Both the position numbers and the translations under genes were made by a program. The notes beneath the pieces were generated by a model. It made no database searches. It was not told the DNA's origin and was given only the letters and a program-made list of their open reading frames with translations. Positions 26,443 through 34,784 of a stretch of 64,000 nucleotides of DNA are shown here, piece by piece. This stretch comes from HK1 sp965220535 (lineage in GTDB: Bacteria > Pseudomonadota > Gammaproteobacteria > HK1). The stretch covers positions 310,001 through 374,000 of the forward strand of contig OZ244833.1 in the NCBI GenBank assembly GCA_965220535.1, written 5' to 3'. Every line of letters starts with the position of its first letter. Position 1 is the first letter of the stretch.

Positions 26443-26910
26443 ATGACATATCTGTTCTTCGATCTCTTGGGAACGATTTATATCGACGACAACCTCGAAT
26501 CCCTTCCCGCTACCGCCGGTTATGGATTCGAATACGAACTGCTTTCCGGGGCGAAATCAGGCGCAATCATCGGCATCGTCGCCGTCGGGCTATTGCTGTT
26601 CATCATGGACAGAGCGTTCCAAAGATATTGGAGAAAACAAGCGCAGGAGGATGCGCTATCGAGAAGACAAGAAAAGAAGAAAGAAATATCTGACACGCCC
26701 GAAGAACAAAAAAGCGAATCAGGAGATACGGTGCTCGGGAAAAAGCAAGGATCGGCCTATGCCGATGATCCGATAGTTTCCAACGAAAGGTCTTCCTCGC
26801 CCCGAACAAGGAATGTACCCTTCGAAAGGGAGGATTTGAAAATTGCTGTCGTCGTCGTGCTCTTACTGATCATCATGGCCTTGATCGCCCTCTTCCCTTC
26901 AAGCGAGTGA
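26443..26910 (+). CDS. Small protein with two membrane helices, unknown function
   Basis: 155 aa with one membrane segment at about residues 37-52 (GAIIGIVAVGLLLFIM), a highly charged central part (KKKEISDTPEEQKSE) and a second membrane segment near the C-terminus (IAVVVVLLLIIMALIALF). I recognise no family. Base composition is poorer in GC than the neighbours, which suggests a recent arrival or an orphan gene. The start at 26443 is the last ATG before the first hydrophobic part; 20 more residues are possible upstream. Confidence 0.6.
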   Translation: MTYLFFDLLGTIYIDDNLESLPATAGYGFEYELLSGAKSGAIIGIVAVGLLLFIMDRAFQRYWRKQAQEDALSRRQEKKKEISDTPEEQKSESGDTVLGKKQGSAYADDPIVSNERSSSPRTRNVPFEREDLKIAVVVVLLLIIMALIALFPSSE

Positions 26911-27062
26911 AGGAAAGCCGGACTCTCTCTTTCGAAAATCGTTTTACGATGCGTTAGACGATGGATCTGCACCATTCACCTTAGAGCAGAGCCGAATGGC
27001 TACCCCGACAATCGCTCCCGAGGCAAAACAAGCGGCCTACGGGGCGCCGATAGAACGGGCGC

Positions 27063-28169
27063 CTACGCTTGCGCCCTTTGGCGTTCATCGCCCAAGGCCT
27101 CCAGCAGCCACCGATGCAAAGCCTGCAAAGAGTGCTCGGAGTTGACCCCTTGATTCGGGTCGATCACCAACGGCCCGGGGATATAGCCGCGCGAACTCAA
27201 ACCCCGCTGTACCGATTCCACCAAGCGCACATCCTCCGCCACGGTGGTATCGAGATCCTGCTGCGCAAGTCGCTCGATAACCTCGTTGCTCTGCCCGCCC
27301 GAGCTATACCAGCCGCGAAGGATGCTCACCCTATCGACCCCCGACGGACGCCAAACATAAGTGTTCAATATATTGCCGGGATAGACCTGAAAAGAAATCC
27401 CCGGCCATAAAAACCAAGAACTGTAATCACCCGCGTGAGCGTTCGCCTGCAGATCGACGGGATAGCTCATACGCTCCAAGTTGGCGCATTCGGTCGTATG
27501 ACGCAGACAATGACCCTGAGGCTTGATATTATAGGTCTCGGGCTTCACCACCCCGGTGGCGAAGGTCGGATGATTCAATCGACAGTGATAGCACTCGTTG
27601 TAATTTTCGATCGACACCTTCCAGTTGCAACGCTCCTCGATGTCGAAACGCATGGCCTCGCGCAAATCATCGATATCGGGCACGAATTCGCGCAGCTCCC
27701 GAGCCACGTTCGGATACCACTTTTCCATCGGCTCCGCTTCGCGATCCAAATTGACGAAGACGAAGCCGCAAAGCACCTCCACCTTGACTTCCTGCAACCG
27801 TACGCAACCGACATCGAAACCCGGCGTCGATTGCGAGTTCGGCGCACGCTGCAGCCGACCGCTCAGATCGTAGGTCCACGCATGGTAGGGACAAACGATA
27901 CGACGTCGATTGCCGCAGCCTTGCAGCAGTTCGTGGGCGCGGTGGCGGCAGACGTTATAGAAGGCACGAATCACACCCTCTTGATCGCGAATGCAAAACA
28001 ACGGCTCGTTCAACACGGAAAAGGTGAAATAATCGCCCGGCTCGGCAATCTCGCCGACATGCCCCGCATACTGCCAAGTGTGCGCGAACACCGTATCGCT
28101 CTCGCGACGACGGATCGACTCGTCGGTGTAATAACGGCCAGGCAAAGCGGTGTCGAGATCGACGCTCAT
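27063..28169 (-). CDS. Rieske non-heme iron oxygenase, glycine-betaine/carnitine demethylase-like
   Basis: Oxygenase component of a Rieske monooxygenase. The [2Fe-2S] ligands are C74, H76, C93 and H96 (CRHRAHELL, CPYHAW). The mononuclear iron motif is NECYHCRLNH, with histidines at 195 and 200. The start at 28169 is fixed by GGAGGAGG about 8 bp upstream and gives 368 aa, slightly shorter than GbcA. Sequence and neighbours (dimethylglycine-dehydrogenase-like gene, sarcosine oxidase) point to N-demethylation of glycine betaine or a similar quaternary amine, releasing formaldehyde. The family also includes carnitine and stachydrine demethylases. The reductase partner (GbcB-like) is absent from the window. 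Confidence 0.85.
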   Translation of the reverse strand: MSVDLDTALPGRYYTDESIRRRESDTVFAHTWQYAGHVGEIAEPGDYFTFSVLNEPLFCIRDQEGVIRAFYNVCRHRAHELLQGCGNRRRIVCPYHAWTYDLSGRLQRAPNSQSTPGFDVGCVRLQEVKVEVLCGFVFVNLDREAEPMEKWYPNVARELREFVPDIDDLREAMRFDIEERCNWKVSIENYNECYHCRLNHPTFATGVVKPETYNIKPQGHCLRHTTECANLERMSYPVDLQANAHAGDYSSWFLWPGISFQVYPGNILNTYVWRPSGVDRVSILRGWYSSGGQSNEVIERLAQQDLDTTVAEDVRLVESVQRGLSSRGYIPGPLVIDPNQGVNSEHSLQALHRWLLEALGDERQRAQA

Positions 28170-28769
28170 TCGATCTTCCTCCTCCCGACAAAACCCCGAA
28201 ACATTCCCGCCAAGAGCGCATAAGATGCGCCCTGCCCTTTTTCGACCCGCCTCGGCCGCTGTGAAAACCGGCCGCATCCCCCGATACCGCAGCGGCGGCT
28301 CGCATCGAAGCGAAGAACCACGGCATCCCGATAGTCGGAACCGACAGCCCGCTATCGCGTACTACGACCCTCGATACCGGCAACCCGCCACCGGCGATCG
28401 CCATCGCTTCGACACCGCGGAAGCGATGGCCAAAAACTCCAGGCTGACCGCGACCGATGCGCGCATTGTGAACCATTATCCGGCGCAATCCAATACCTCC
28501 CCCCAGCCATTCCTCGCACTCGCCCGGAGCGCTCATCGACGCCTCGCCTCGGGTGCCCGACGATCTTTTCCTTGCCTTCGGCTTTCCGCCCTAAGGCTAT
28601 TTATCCCGCTACCCGATAACGGCAAGAATCGAAAGGACAAAAGCCATCGACCGCCTTCGGTCGGAACGCACCGATCGAGGGCATAGGGCGATCACGTCAA
28701 GACCGGCCAAAACCGGTCAGAGCGTGATTCCCGATCCTTGCCCTTCCTTATCTCGAAAGAATAGGCGAC
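28170..28769. other. Intergenic region between Rieske gene and HNH gene
   Basis: About 600 bp without a recognisable gene. It should hold the promoter of the Rieske gene at its left end. At its right end, just downstream of the HNH gene, is the nested inverted repeat listed separately. Short direct repeats of CGATACC(G)GCAACCCGCC type occur near 28345-28400. Confidence 0.4.
28691..28728. terminator. Nested inverted repeat downstream of the HNH gene
   Basis: Outer arms ATCACG/CGTGAT (28691-28696 and 28723-28728) enclose inner arms GACCGG/CCGGTC (28701-28706 and 28713-28718) with loop CCAAAA. The structure lies 42 bp beyond the HNH stop codon and could end its transcript, though no U-run is present. 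It could also mark the edge of an inserted segment. Confidence 0.45.
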
Positions 28770-29483
28770 TCAATATGAGCGCAGTTGCTCCCGAAGATTG
28801 ATCCAAGGCTTTCGCTCGTGGACCACTGCGTGGCATTCACTGCAGTACAGACTGTATTTGCTGTAATCGAACATAGTGTCTTCGATAAGACCAAGTTGGT
28901 TCTTGTGACTGTAATGACAGTGCAGCCGATTGATTTGCGCCCCTCCGAATTCCTTTTCGCAGCCGCTGCATAAGATGAAATCCTGTTTTTCCCGCTTCAT
29001 CACCATCCCGCTGACCACATCGCGCATCATCGGTTTGTCATGAGATAGATGGCTTTGCGTCAGAAAAAACCCTTCCGGGTGAATGGTATCGAAGGACAGA
29101 TCCGGCAAAATCAACCCATCGCGATGATGGCTGACCCTAAGGAAAGGATGCAAATTGGCATAAATCAGATCGCAGGCCTTGCGCAACGATTCCGGACGCT
29201 GCGAGAACAAAGCCCAAGCCCGCTTGGCCCCCGCAGAAACCCTGCCCTTCCGATCCCCTGACCGCAAATAAGAAAGTTGCATCTGATTGAGCCAAAGTCC
29301 GGTGGGATTTCGATAGCTCCCGCTCGTATCATGCCCAAGCAACCTCCCGAGTTCCTGACGAAGCTCCGAATGCTTTTTCAAATAAGCCATCTGCTCCTTA
29401 TAAGGCAGATGACCATTATTGAGAAAAATCTCAAGCGAAAGAAGCCATTCATCCAAGGCCCAATCCGGATTTCTTTTTCTCAT
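28770..29483 (-). CDS. HNH-family endonuclease
   Basis: 237 aa. The N-terminus (RNPDWALDEWLLSLEIFL) resembles the opening of HNH proteins found among restriction-type nucleases. The C-terminal zinc/HNH module shows CSGCEKEF, then RLHCHYSHK, then CSECHAVVHERKPW; the paired CxxC and the His-rich segment fit the ββα-metal fold. No methyltransferase or specificity subunit is adjacent, so it may be a solitary restriction or anti-phage nuclease. The gene is less GC-rich than the surrounding catabolic genes and shares this with the unknown gene at 29867, suggesting a small acquired island. Confidence 0.72.
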   Translation of the reverse strand: MRKRNPDWALDEWLLSLEIFLNNGHLPYKEQMAYLKKHSELRQELGRLLGHDTSGSYRNPTGLWLNQMQLSYLRSGDRKGRVSAGAKRAWALFSQRPESLRKACDLIYANLHPFLRVSHHRDGLILPDLSFDTIHPEGFFLTQSHLSHDKPMMRDVVSGMVMKREKQDFILCSGCEKEFGGAQINRLHCHYSHKNQLGLIEDTMFDYSKYSLYCSECHAVVHERKPWINLREQLRSY

Positions 29484-29638
29484 ACCGAAAGCCCTATATC
29501 GACGAGAAAACCCTTGGTTTGAACTTCATTGGAGGAGACGACAGATCAGTCGTACTTTCGTCGCGCTCCCGACGATTGATTTTTATATCCTTCCGGCAAC
29601 CTGTCCTTTGTGTATTGGTCGGGTACTTCACCTGCCAT

Positions 29639-29857
29639 TTATGCGACAAACTCGATGGCTAAGGGAAGCATTTCGCTTTTCATTTTATGGGTTGGAGTCA
29701 TGCAACCAACATGCCCGCCAGAACTGCCAGACTGATAATCAGCGATTGTTCTAATCGACTTTATCGAGACCTTCGGATCTATCTTGGTTTTAAACAGCTT
29801 TTCGATCACTGCCGCGTACTCTTCCTGCGCGACAATATGAAAAGGCGGCCACCCGTC
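29639..29857 (-). pseudogene. Start-less 72-codon remnant, unknown family
   Basis: On the minus strand this frame reads from just after a stop codon (29858-29860) to a stop at 29639. It gives a protein-like sequence with normal amino-acid balance: DGWPPFHIVAQEEYAAVIEK, then a basic KTKIDPKVSIKSIRTIADY stretch, and an end at LAIEFVA. There is no plausible start codon at its beginning, and the preceding gene ends 10 bp away in another frame. I infer the C-terminal remains of a lost gene. It could be the end of the 29867-30406 gene after frameshifts, but the join is not clear. Confidence 0.45.
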
Positions 29858-29866
29858 TTATGACGG

Positions 29867-30406
29867 TCAACAGCTTTTATGCTTCCAGCCCTGATTCTCT
29901 GCCACCACTGTATAGAGCGCTTTACAAGCCTTCTTGAATCGTTCAGCAGAGCGGATCTGTTCACGACGTCGTATGGCGGCATCAGCACATTCGGAAAGAG
30001 CTTTGCACGGGTCCCTAAATTGCGTCCAAGCACTAGCCAACCCCGAAAAAGTCAGCTTATTGCGAAGCCCAGCGATTTTATTGTGCAATCTGCCGATCAT
30101 CTCTTCCACCCTTTGGATACCCTCTTCTTCCGTGACAACTTGATCGCTATAACCGTTTTCCTCCAGCCAGGTTCGAATCTCAGCGGCGGCATCAGCGAGC
30201 GATTTATAAGCCTTTTTGAATCCTGGAGGATCGGGGATATTCAATTCATCGCTCCCGATAGCGTCATCGGCGCGCTTAGCATACATGACGAACTCTCTGC
30301 ACGCCTCTTCGATCCGCAAGGCAGCCCTTGCCAGTTGCGCAGGGGTCGGTTCGCCATAGCACTCGACGTTTCTCTCGTACTGGAGTTCTTCTATATCCTG
30401 CATCAT
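29867..30406 (-). CDS. Unknown alpha-helical protein
   Basis: 179 aa, not recognised. It is charged and probably mainly helical, with regularly spaced Ala/Lys/Glu (ARAALRIEEACREFVMYAK, KKAYKSLADAAAEIRTWLEE, ERFKKACKALYTVVAEN). The segment F/KKA(C/Y)K(S/A)L occurs twice, at about residues 68-75 and 158-165, hinting at an internal repeat. The start (MM at 30406) is supported by a GGGAG site 8 bp upstream and by a promoter-like pair at 30427-30454. No signal peptide or membrane segment. Lower GC than the neighbours; next to an HNH nuclease gene on the same strand, so an accessory or defence role is possible but unproven. Confidence 0.6.
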   Translation of the reverse strand: MMQDIEELQYERNVECYGEPTPAQLARAALRIEEACREFVMYAKRADDAIGSDELNIPDPPGFKKAYKSLADAAAEIRTWLEENGYSDQVVTEEEGIQRVEEMIGRLHNKIAGLRNKLTFSGLASAWTQFRDPCKALSECADAAIRRREQIRSAERFKKACKALYTVVAENQGWKHKSC

Positions 30407-30426
30407 TCGATTCTCCCTTGTGCCGT

Positions 30427-30454
30427 GTATAAAGAACGCCGAGTGTACCATCAA
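30427..30454 (-). promoter_or_regulatory. Promoter candidate for the unknown gene at 29867-30406
   Basis: On the minus strand, TTGATG and TTATAC are separated by 16 bp. They lie about 20 bp upstream of the start codon, which would leave a very short leader containing the GGGAG ribosome-binding site. Confidence 0.4.
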
Positions 30455-30658
30455 CGGCAAGCATCGCGCGCGGACGCCGCCGTAAGAAATCGACCGTTTT
30501 CGGCATTCGCAGCCGCCGACAAGATATTCTCCCCGAGGTTGACGAAAGATCGACACCTTTGGAACACTTCGCACTTCGTATTTCGCGCAAACCCCGCGAT
30601 TGTCGCGATTCGTATCGCGGCAGCCGGTTCGTAAAGGACGCAAAGGAGATTCGAAGCG

Positions 30659-33088
30659 ATGGCACAACAGGCGCGGGTGGTCATCATCGGCGGCGGCATC
30701 ATGGGCACCAGTTTGCTCTATCACTTGGCTCATGAGGGCTGGCGGGACTGCGTGCTCTTCGAAAAAGGTGAACTGACGAGCGGCTCCACTTGGCATGCCG
30801 CGGGGCAGATCACGCATTCCACATCGAATTTCACGCTCGGCAAACTCTCGGGTTATGCGATCGATCTCTATCGCAATATCGAGGCCGAGACCGGGCAGTC
30901 GGTGACATTCCACGACTGCGGGTCGTTGCGCCTTGCCTATACCGAGGACGAAGTGGACTGGTTGCGACAAACCATCAGCGTCGGCGCCGCGCTCGGGCAT
31001 CCGATGGAACTGTTAGGGCTTGATGAGATCGCGAAGAAGCATCCCTTTTACAACTTGGATGGCGTCAAGGCGGCGCTGTGGACGCCCGAGGACGGTCATG
31101 TCGATCCCGCGGGGGCGACCTTCGCCTTGGCGCGCGGCGCCCGCAATCTCGGGGCGACGATCCTTCGTCATCATCGGGTGATCGACACCGAGCGAACGCC
31201 GAACGGGGAATGGTTGGTGCGCACCGAGCAAGGAGATTGGCGGGCGGAAATCGTCGTCAACGCCGGTGGTACCTACGCCCGGCAGATCGGGCTGTGGGTC
31301 GGGTTGAACCTTCCGATCACTTGCATGACCCACCATTATTTCGTCACCGAACCGATAGCGGAATTCGCGGACTTGGCGCAGGAACTGCCGGTGGTGCGCG
31401 ATGACCGCTTGGTTTCCGGCTATATCCGTATGGAGCAAAAATCCGGCTTGATCGGGATCTATGAAAAAGCCGACCCCAATACCGTTTGGTTGGACGGCAC
31501 GCCTTGGGAATCCGAGAACGAACTCTTCGAGCCCGATTACGAGCGCGTCATGCCTTGGCTGGAAAACGCCCTCGAGCGGATGCCGGTGCTCGCCGATGCC
31601 GGGATCCGGCGCACGGTGCACGGGGCGATCACCCATCCGCCCGACGGCAATATGCTGCTCGGACCGGCACCGGGGCTACCCGGCTACTGGTGCTGCTGCG
31701 GCTCTCAGATCGGCGTGGGCTGGGGACCGGGGGCGGGCAAATACCTCGCGCAGTGGATCGTGCACGGGGCGGCGGATATCTCGATGCGCGAACTCGACCC
31801 GCGCCGCTATGGGGACTTCGCCGACCGCGACTACGCCGTGCGCAAGGCGTGCGAGGACTACCTGCTGCGCCACGAGATCCCCTACCCGAACTTCAATCGC
31901 CTCGAAGCGCGGCCGGTGAAAACCAGTGCGATCTACCGACGCTTGGTCGAACGAGGCGCGGTCCACGAGGAAGTCTTCGGCTGGGAGCGTCCGCGTTGGT
32001 TCGCCCGCGACGGCATGGCGGCCGAGGATATCCACTCCTTTCGCCGGGCACCCTGGCTCGATATGGTCGAGCGCGAGGTGAAGGCGGTGCGCGAGCGGGT
32101 CGGGCTGATGGATATTTCCGCCTTCGCCAAAATCGAGGTCCGGGGCGCCGATGCCGGGGCTCTGGTCGATCGGCTGATCGCCAACCGCCTGCCGCGCGCC
32201 GGGAGGATCGCCTTGACCCACCTGCTAAACGAGCGGGGTCGTATCGAGGCCGAAACGATCGTCGTCGGTCTCGAAGAAGGCGGCTACTACTTGGTCTGCG
32301 CCGCCTTTTTCGAAACCCGGGTGCATGATTGGCTGAAAGGGCATGCTCGCAGCGACGAGGACATCGATATTGCCAATCGCTCGTCGGAACTCGGTGCGCT
32401 CGCATTGCAAGGACCGAAAAGCCGCGATGTGCTCGCGGCGGTGACCTCCGCTGCGCTCGACAACGCATCCTTTCCCTGGCTTAGCGCCCGCCGCATCGAT
32501 ATCGCCGGGGCCGAGGTGCGCGCCTTGCGCATGTCCTACGCCGGGGAGCTCGGGTGGGAGTTGCATCTGCCGATGGAGGCGCTGGCGGCGGTCTACGATC
32601 GCCTGATGGAAGACGGCGCCGCATACCGCATCGAAAATACCGGCTCTTTCGCGATGAACGCCATGCGCTTGGAAAAGATGTTCAAAGGGGCATCGGAGTT
32701 GACCAACGAGGTGACCCTGCCCGAAGCCGACGTGATGCGATTCGTCGACATCGACAAGCCCGGCGGCTTCATCGGCCGGGCGGCGACTCGCGAAGCGGCC
32801 GATGCCGACTCCTTACGCTGGATTTGCGCCTTCATGGAGGTGGATACGCAAATCGACTGCCATGGCGGCGAAGCGGTGATGCACTCCGGTCGGCGCATCG
32901 GAGCGGTATCATCGGGCGGCTACGGTCCGAGCGTGCAGCGCTCGCTGGCCTTTGCCTATATCGAGCCCGAGTTCGCTCGGCCCGGACAAAGGCTCGAGGT
33001 CATGGTTCTCGGCGAAAAACGAAGCGCTCAGGTGATCGACAAGGCGCCCTACGATCCCGATAACTTGCGGCCGCGCACGGATGCTTGA
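30659..33088 (+). CDS. Dimethylglycine/sarcosine dehydrogenase-like FAD and folate flavoprotein
   Basis: 809 aa. The N-terminal FAD-dependent oxidoreductase domain (VVIIGGGIMGTSLLYHL) is followed by STWHAAGQITHS, where H46 corresponds to the histidine that binds FAD covalently in dimethylglycine and sarcosine dehydrogenases. An FAO_M-type linker and a C-terminal GcvT-like tetrahydrofolate domain follow (FAKIEVRGADAGALVDRL, GELGWELHLPMEA, and ending APYDPDNLR). Expected reaction: oxidative demethylation of a methylated glycine, with C1 transfer to tetrahydrofolate. With the Rieske oxygenase and sarcosine oxidase it supplies the middle step from betaine to glycine. Its last about 60 codons are duplicated downstream (32890-33917). 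Confidence 0.9.
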   Translation: MAQQARVVIIGGGIMGTSLLYHLAHEGWRDCVLFEKGELTSGSTWHAAGQITHSTSNFTLGKLSGYAIDLYRNIEAETGQSVTFHDCGSLRLAYTEDEVDWLRQTISVGAALGHPMELLGLDEIAKKHPFYNLDGVKAALWTPEDGHVDPAGATFALARGARNLGATILRHHRVIDTERTPNGEWLVRTEQGDWRAEIVVNAGGTYARQIGLWVGLNLPITCMTHHYFVTEPIAEFADLAQELPVVRDDRLVSGYIRMEQKSGLIGIYEKADPNTVWLDGTPWESENELFEPDYERVMPWLENALERMPVLADAGIRRTVHGAITHPPDGNMLLGPAPGLPGYWCCCGSQIGVGWGPGAGKYLAQWIVHGAADISMRELDPRRYGDFADRDYAVRKACEDYLLRHEIPYPNFNRLEARPVKTSAIYRRLVERGAVHEEVFGWERPRWFARDGMAAEDIHSFRRAPWLDMVEREVKAVRERVGLMDISAFAKIEVRGADAGALVDRLIANRLPRAGRIALTHLLNERGRIEAETIVVGLEEGGYYLVCAAFFETRVHDWLKGHARSDEDIDIANRSSELGALALQGPKSRDVLAAVTSAALDNASFPWLSARRIDIAGAEVRALRMSYAGELGWELHLPMEALAAVYDRLMEDGAAYRIENTGSFAMNAMRLEKMFKGASELTNEVTLPEADVMRFVDIDKPGGFIGRAATREAADADSLRWICAFMEVDTQIDCHGGEAVMHSGRRIGAVSSGGYGPSVQRSLAFAYIEPEFARPGQRLEVMVLGEKRSAQVIDKAPYDPDNLRPRTDA

Positions 33089-33917
33089 ACCGACATCCAG
33101 CACCTGAAAGCGAAGAGCGAAAACCATGCCCCCAACGAGGCGAGGGCGAGCCGCCGGAATCGGATCGCTATCATCGGGCGGATATGATCCGAAAGCACAA
33201 CGCTCCGCCGGCCTTTGCCTGTGACGAGCCCGAGTTCGCTCGACCCGGACAAAGGCTTGATGTCATGGTCCTCGGCGAAAGACGAAGCGCTCAGGTTGTC
33301 GACAAGGCGCCCTACGATCCCGATAAGTTGCGTTTCGCGCACGGATGCTTGAACCGGCATCCGGCACCTGAAAACCGAACTGCGAAACCCATGCCCGCAA
33401 CGAAGCGAGGGCGAGCGGCCGGAATCGGGTCGCTATCATCGGGCGGATATGGTCCGGAAACGCAACGCTCGCTGGCCTTTGCCTTTGACGAGCCCGAGTT
33501 CGATCGGCCCGGAAAGACGCTCGAATCGATGGTCCTCGGCGAAAGACGAAGCGCTCGGGTGATCGACAAGGTGCCCTACGATCCCGAGAACCGGCATCCG
33601 GCACCTGAAAACCGAAAAGCGAAAGCCATGCCCGCAACGAAGCAAGGGCGAGCCGCCGGAATCGGGTCGCTATCATCGGGCGGATATGATCCGAAAGCGC
33701 AACGCTCGCCGGCCTCTATCGAACCCGATTTCGCTCGGGCCGGACATACGCTCGCAGCGATGATCCTCGGCGAAAGAAAATCCACTCGGGTGATCGACAA
33801 GACGCCCTAGGATCCCGAAAATCTGCGTTTCGCGCACGGATGCTTGATCCGGCCCCGGCAAAAAACCGAAAAGCGAAAGCCATGATCGCAACGAAGCAAC
33901 GACGAGCCGCCGGTATC
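32890..33917 (+). repeat. Tandem array spanning the end of the dehydrogenase gene and the start of the permease gene
   Basis: A unit of about 240-265 bp is repeated. Its anchor TATCATCGGGCGG occurs at 32907 (inside the dehydrogenase gene), 33168, 33434 and 33671. Each unit has two parts: about 170 bp matching the dehydrogenase 3' end (coding SSGGYGP through to DKAPYDPD) and about 80 bp matching the leader and first codons of the permease gene (CACCTGAAAACCGAAAAGCG to GAGCCGCCGG). The last leader part, at 33839-33917, runs into the true permease gene. Copies differ by scattered substitutions and small deletions; one lacks TTGCGTTTCGCGCACGG. Confidence 0.92.
33155..33838 (+). pseudogene. Three decayed copies of the dehydrogenase C-terminal coding end
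   Basis: The copies keep recognisable peptide blocks (EFARPGQRLDVMVLGERRS, EFDRPGKTLESMVLGERRS, DFARAGHTLAAMILGERKS) and for the most part an open frame over 33085-33810. There is no reason to think they are translated as a functional protein: no ribosome-binding site, no complete domain, and copy 1 is partly out of frame. They are listed as pseudogene fragments made by tandem duplication. Confidence 0.8.
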
Positions 33918-34784
33918 AACGAAGCCGGTTTGAAGCGAGACGACCGGATCGAGCGCTTATGGCTCTTCACCCTCGCCTCGCCCGCCATCGCCCTCATCTT
34001 GATCATCTTGATCGTCCCGGTCGGCTGGCTTTTTTATGTATCGTTCATCGGCGCCGACGGCGGGTTTTCCTTCGAAAACTACCAACGAATGATCGAGCGC
34101 AAATCCTACGCCCGAATATTCAAAACGACTTTCGAAGTGAGTTTTTTGACCACCGGCCTTTGCATCCTGATCGGTTATCCGCTGGCCTATTTCATCTCCC
34201 GCCTCCCGCGGCGTCTCGCCAACCTCTGTCTGATCACGGTTCTCCTTCCTTTTTGGACCTCGTTGCTGGTGCGAACCTACGCTTGGCTCGTGCTCTTGCA
34301 AAAGCGCGGTCTGGTCAACGATTGGGCGATATCGCTGGGGCTTTGGGAGGAGCCGATCAAGATCGTGCACAACATGTCGGGCACCCTGATCGGGATGGTT
34401 CATATCATGCTCCCCTTTCTGGTGCTGCCGGTTTACGGGGCCATGCGAACCATCGATCAAGACTATATGAAGGCCGCCTCGAATCTCGGCGCCAACCCCC
34501 GCTACGCCTTTTGGACGGTGTTTTTCCCCCTCACGACCCCCGGCCTGATCGCCGGCGCATTGATGGTCTTCATCCTGTGCTTGGGGTTTTTCGTCACCCC
34601 GGCGGTATTGGGGGGCGGCAAGGTGATCTTGGTATCGATGAAGATCGTCTCGAATATCGAACTCTTCGTGAACTGGGGAGCGGCCAGCGCCTTGGGGGTG
34701 GTGCTGCTGATCCTGACCCTGGCGGTCTTATGGGTCGCCTCGCGCTTCATGAATCTGGAGCGGATGACAGGAGGAGGACGTTAG
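33882..34784 (+). CDS. ABC transporter permease (PotB type)
   Basis: 300 aa, six predicted membrane helices, beginning with LFTLASPAIALILIILIVPV. The permease-ATPase coupling (EAA-type) loop is MKAASNLGANPRYAFWTVFFP. The start is uncertain: ATG 33882 and ATG 33840 are both in frame. The first about 12 residues after 33882 come from the tandem repeat unit, so the cytoplasmic N-terminus has either been altered by, or seeded, the repeat array. The stop codon is immediately followed by the start of the second permease (34785). Probably forms one importer with the binding protein at 22752 and ATPase at 23892. Confidence 0.88.
   Translation: MIATKQRRAAGINEAGLKRDDRIERLWLFTLASPAIALILIILIVPVGWLFYVSFIGADGGFSFENYQRMIERKSYARIFKTTFEVSFLTTGLCILIGYPLAYFISRLPRRLANLCLITVLLPFWTSLLVRTYAWLVLLQKRGLVNDWAISLGLWEEPIKIVHNMSGTLIGMVHIMLPFLVLPVYGAMRTIDQDYMKAASNLGANPRYAFWTVFFPLTTPGLIAGALMVFILCLGFFVTPAVLGGGKVILVSMKIVSNIELFVNWGAASALGVVLLILTLAVLWVASRFMNLERMTGGGR

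Noticed and set aside
33085..33810. A 241-codon frame as a real gene
   Set aside because: It is made of decayed copies of a neighbouring gene end and intergenic leader; no ribosome-binding site or complete domain.
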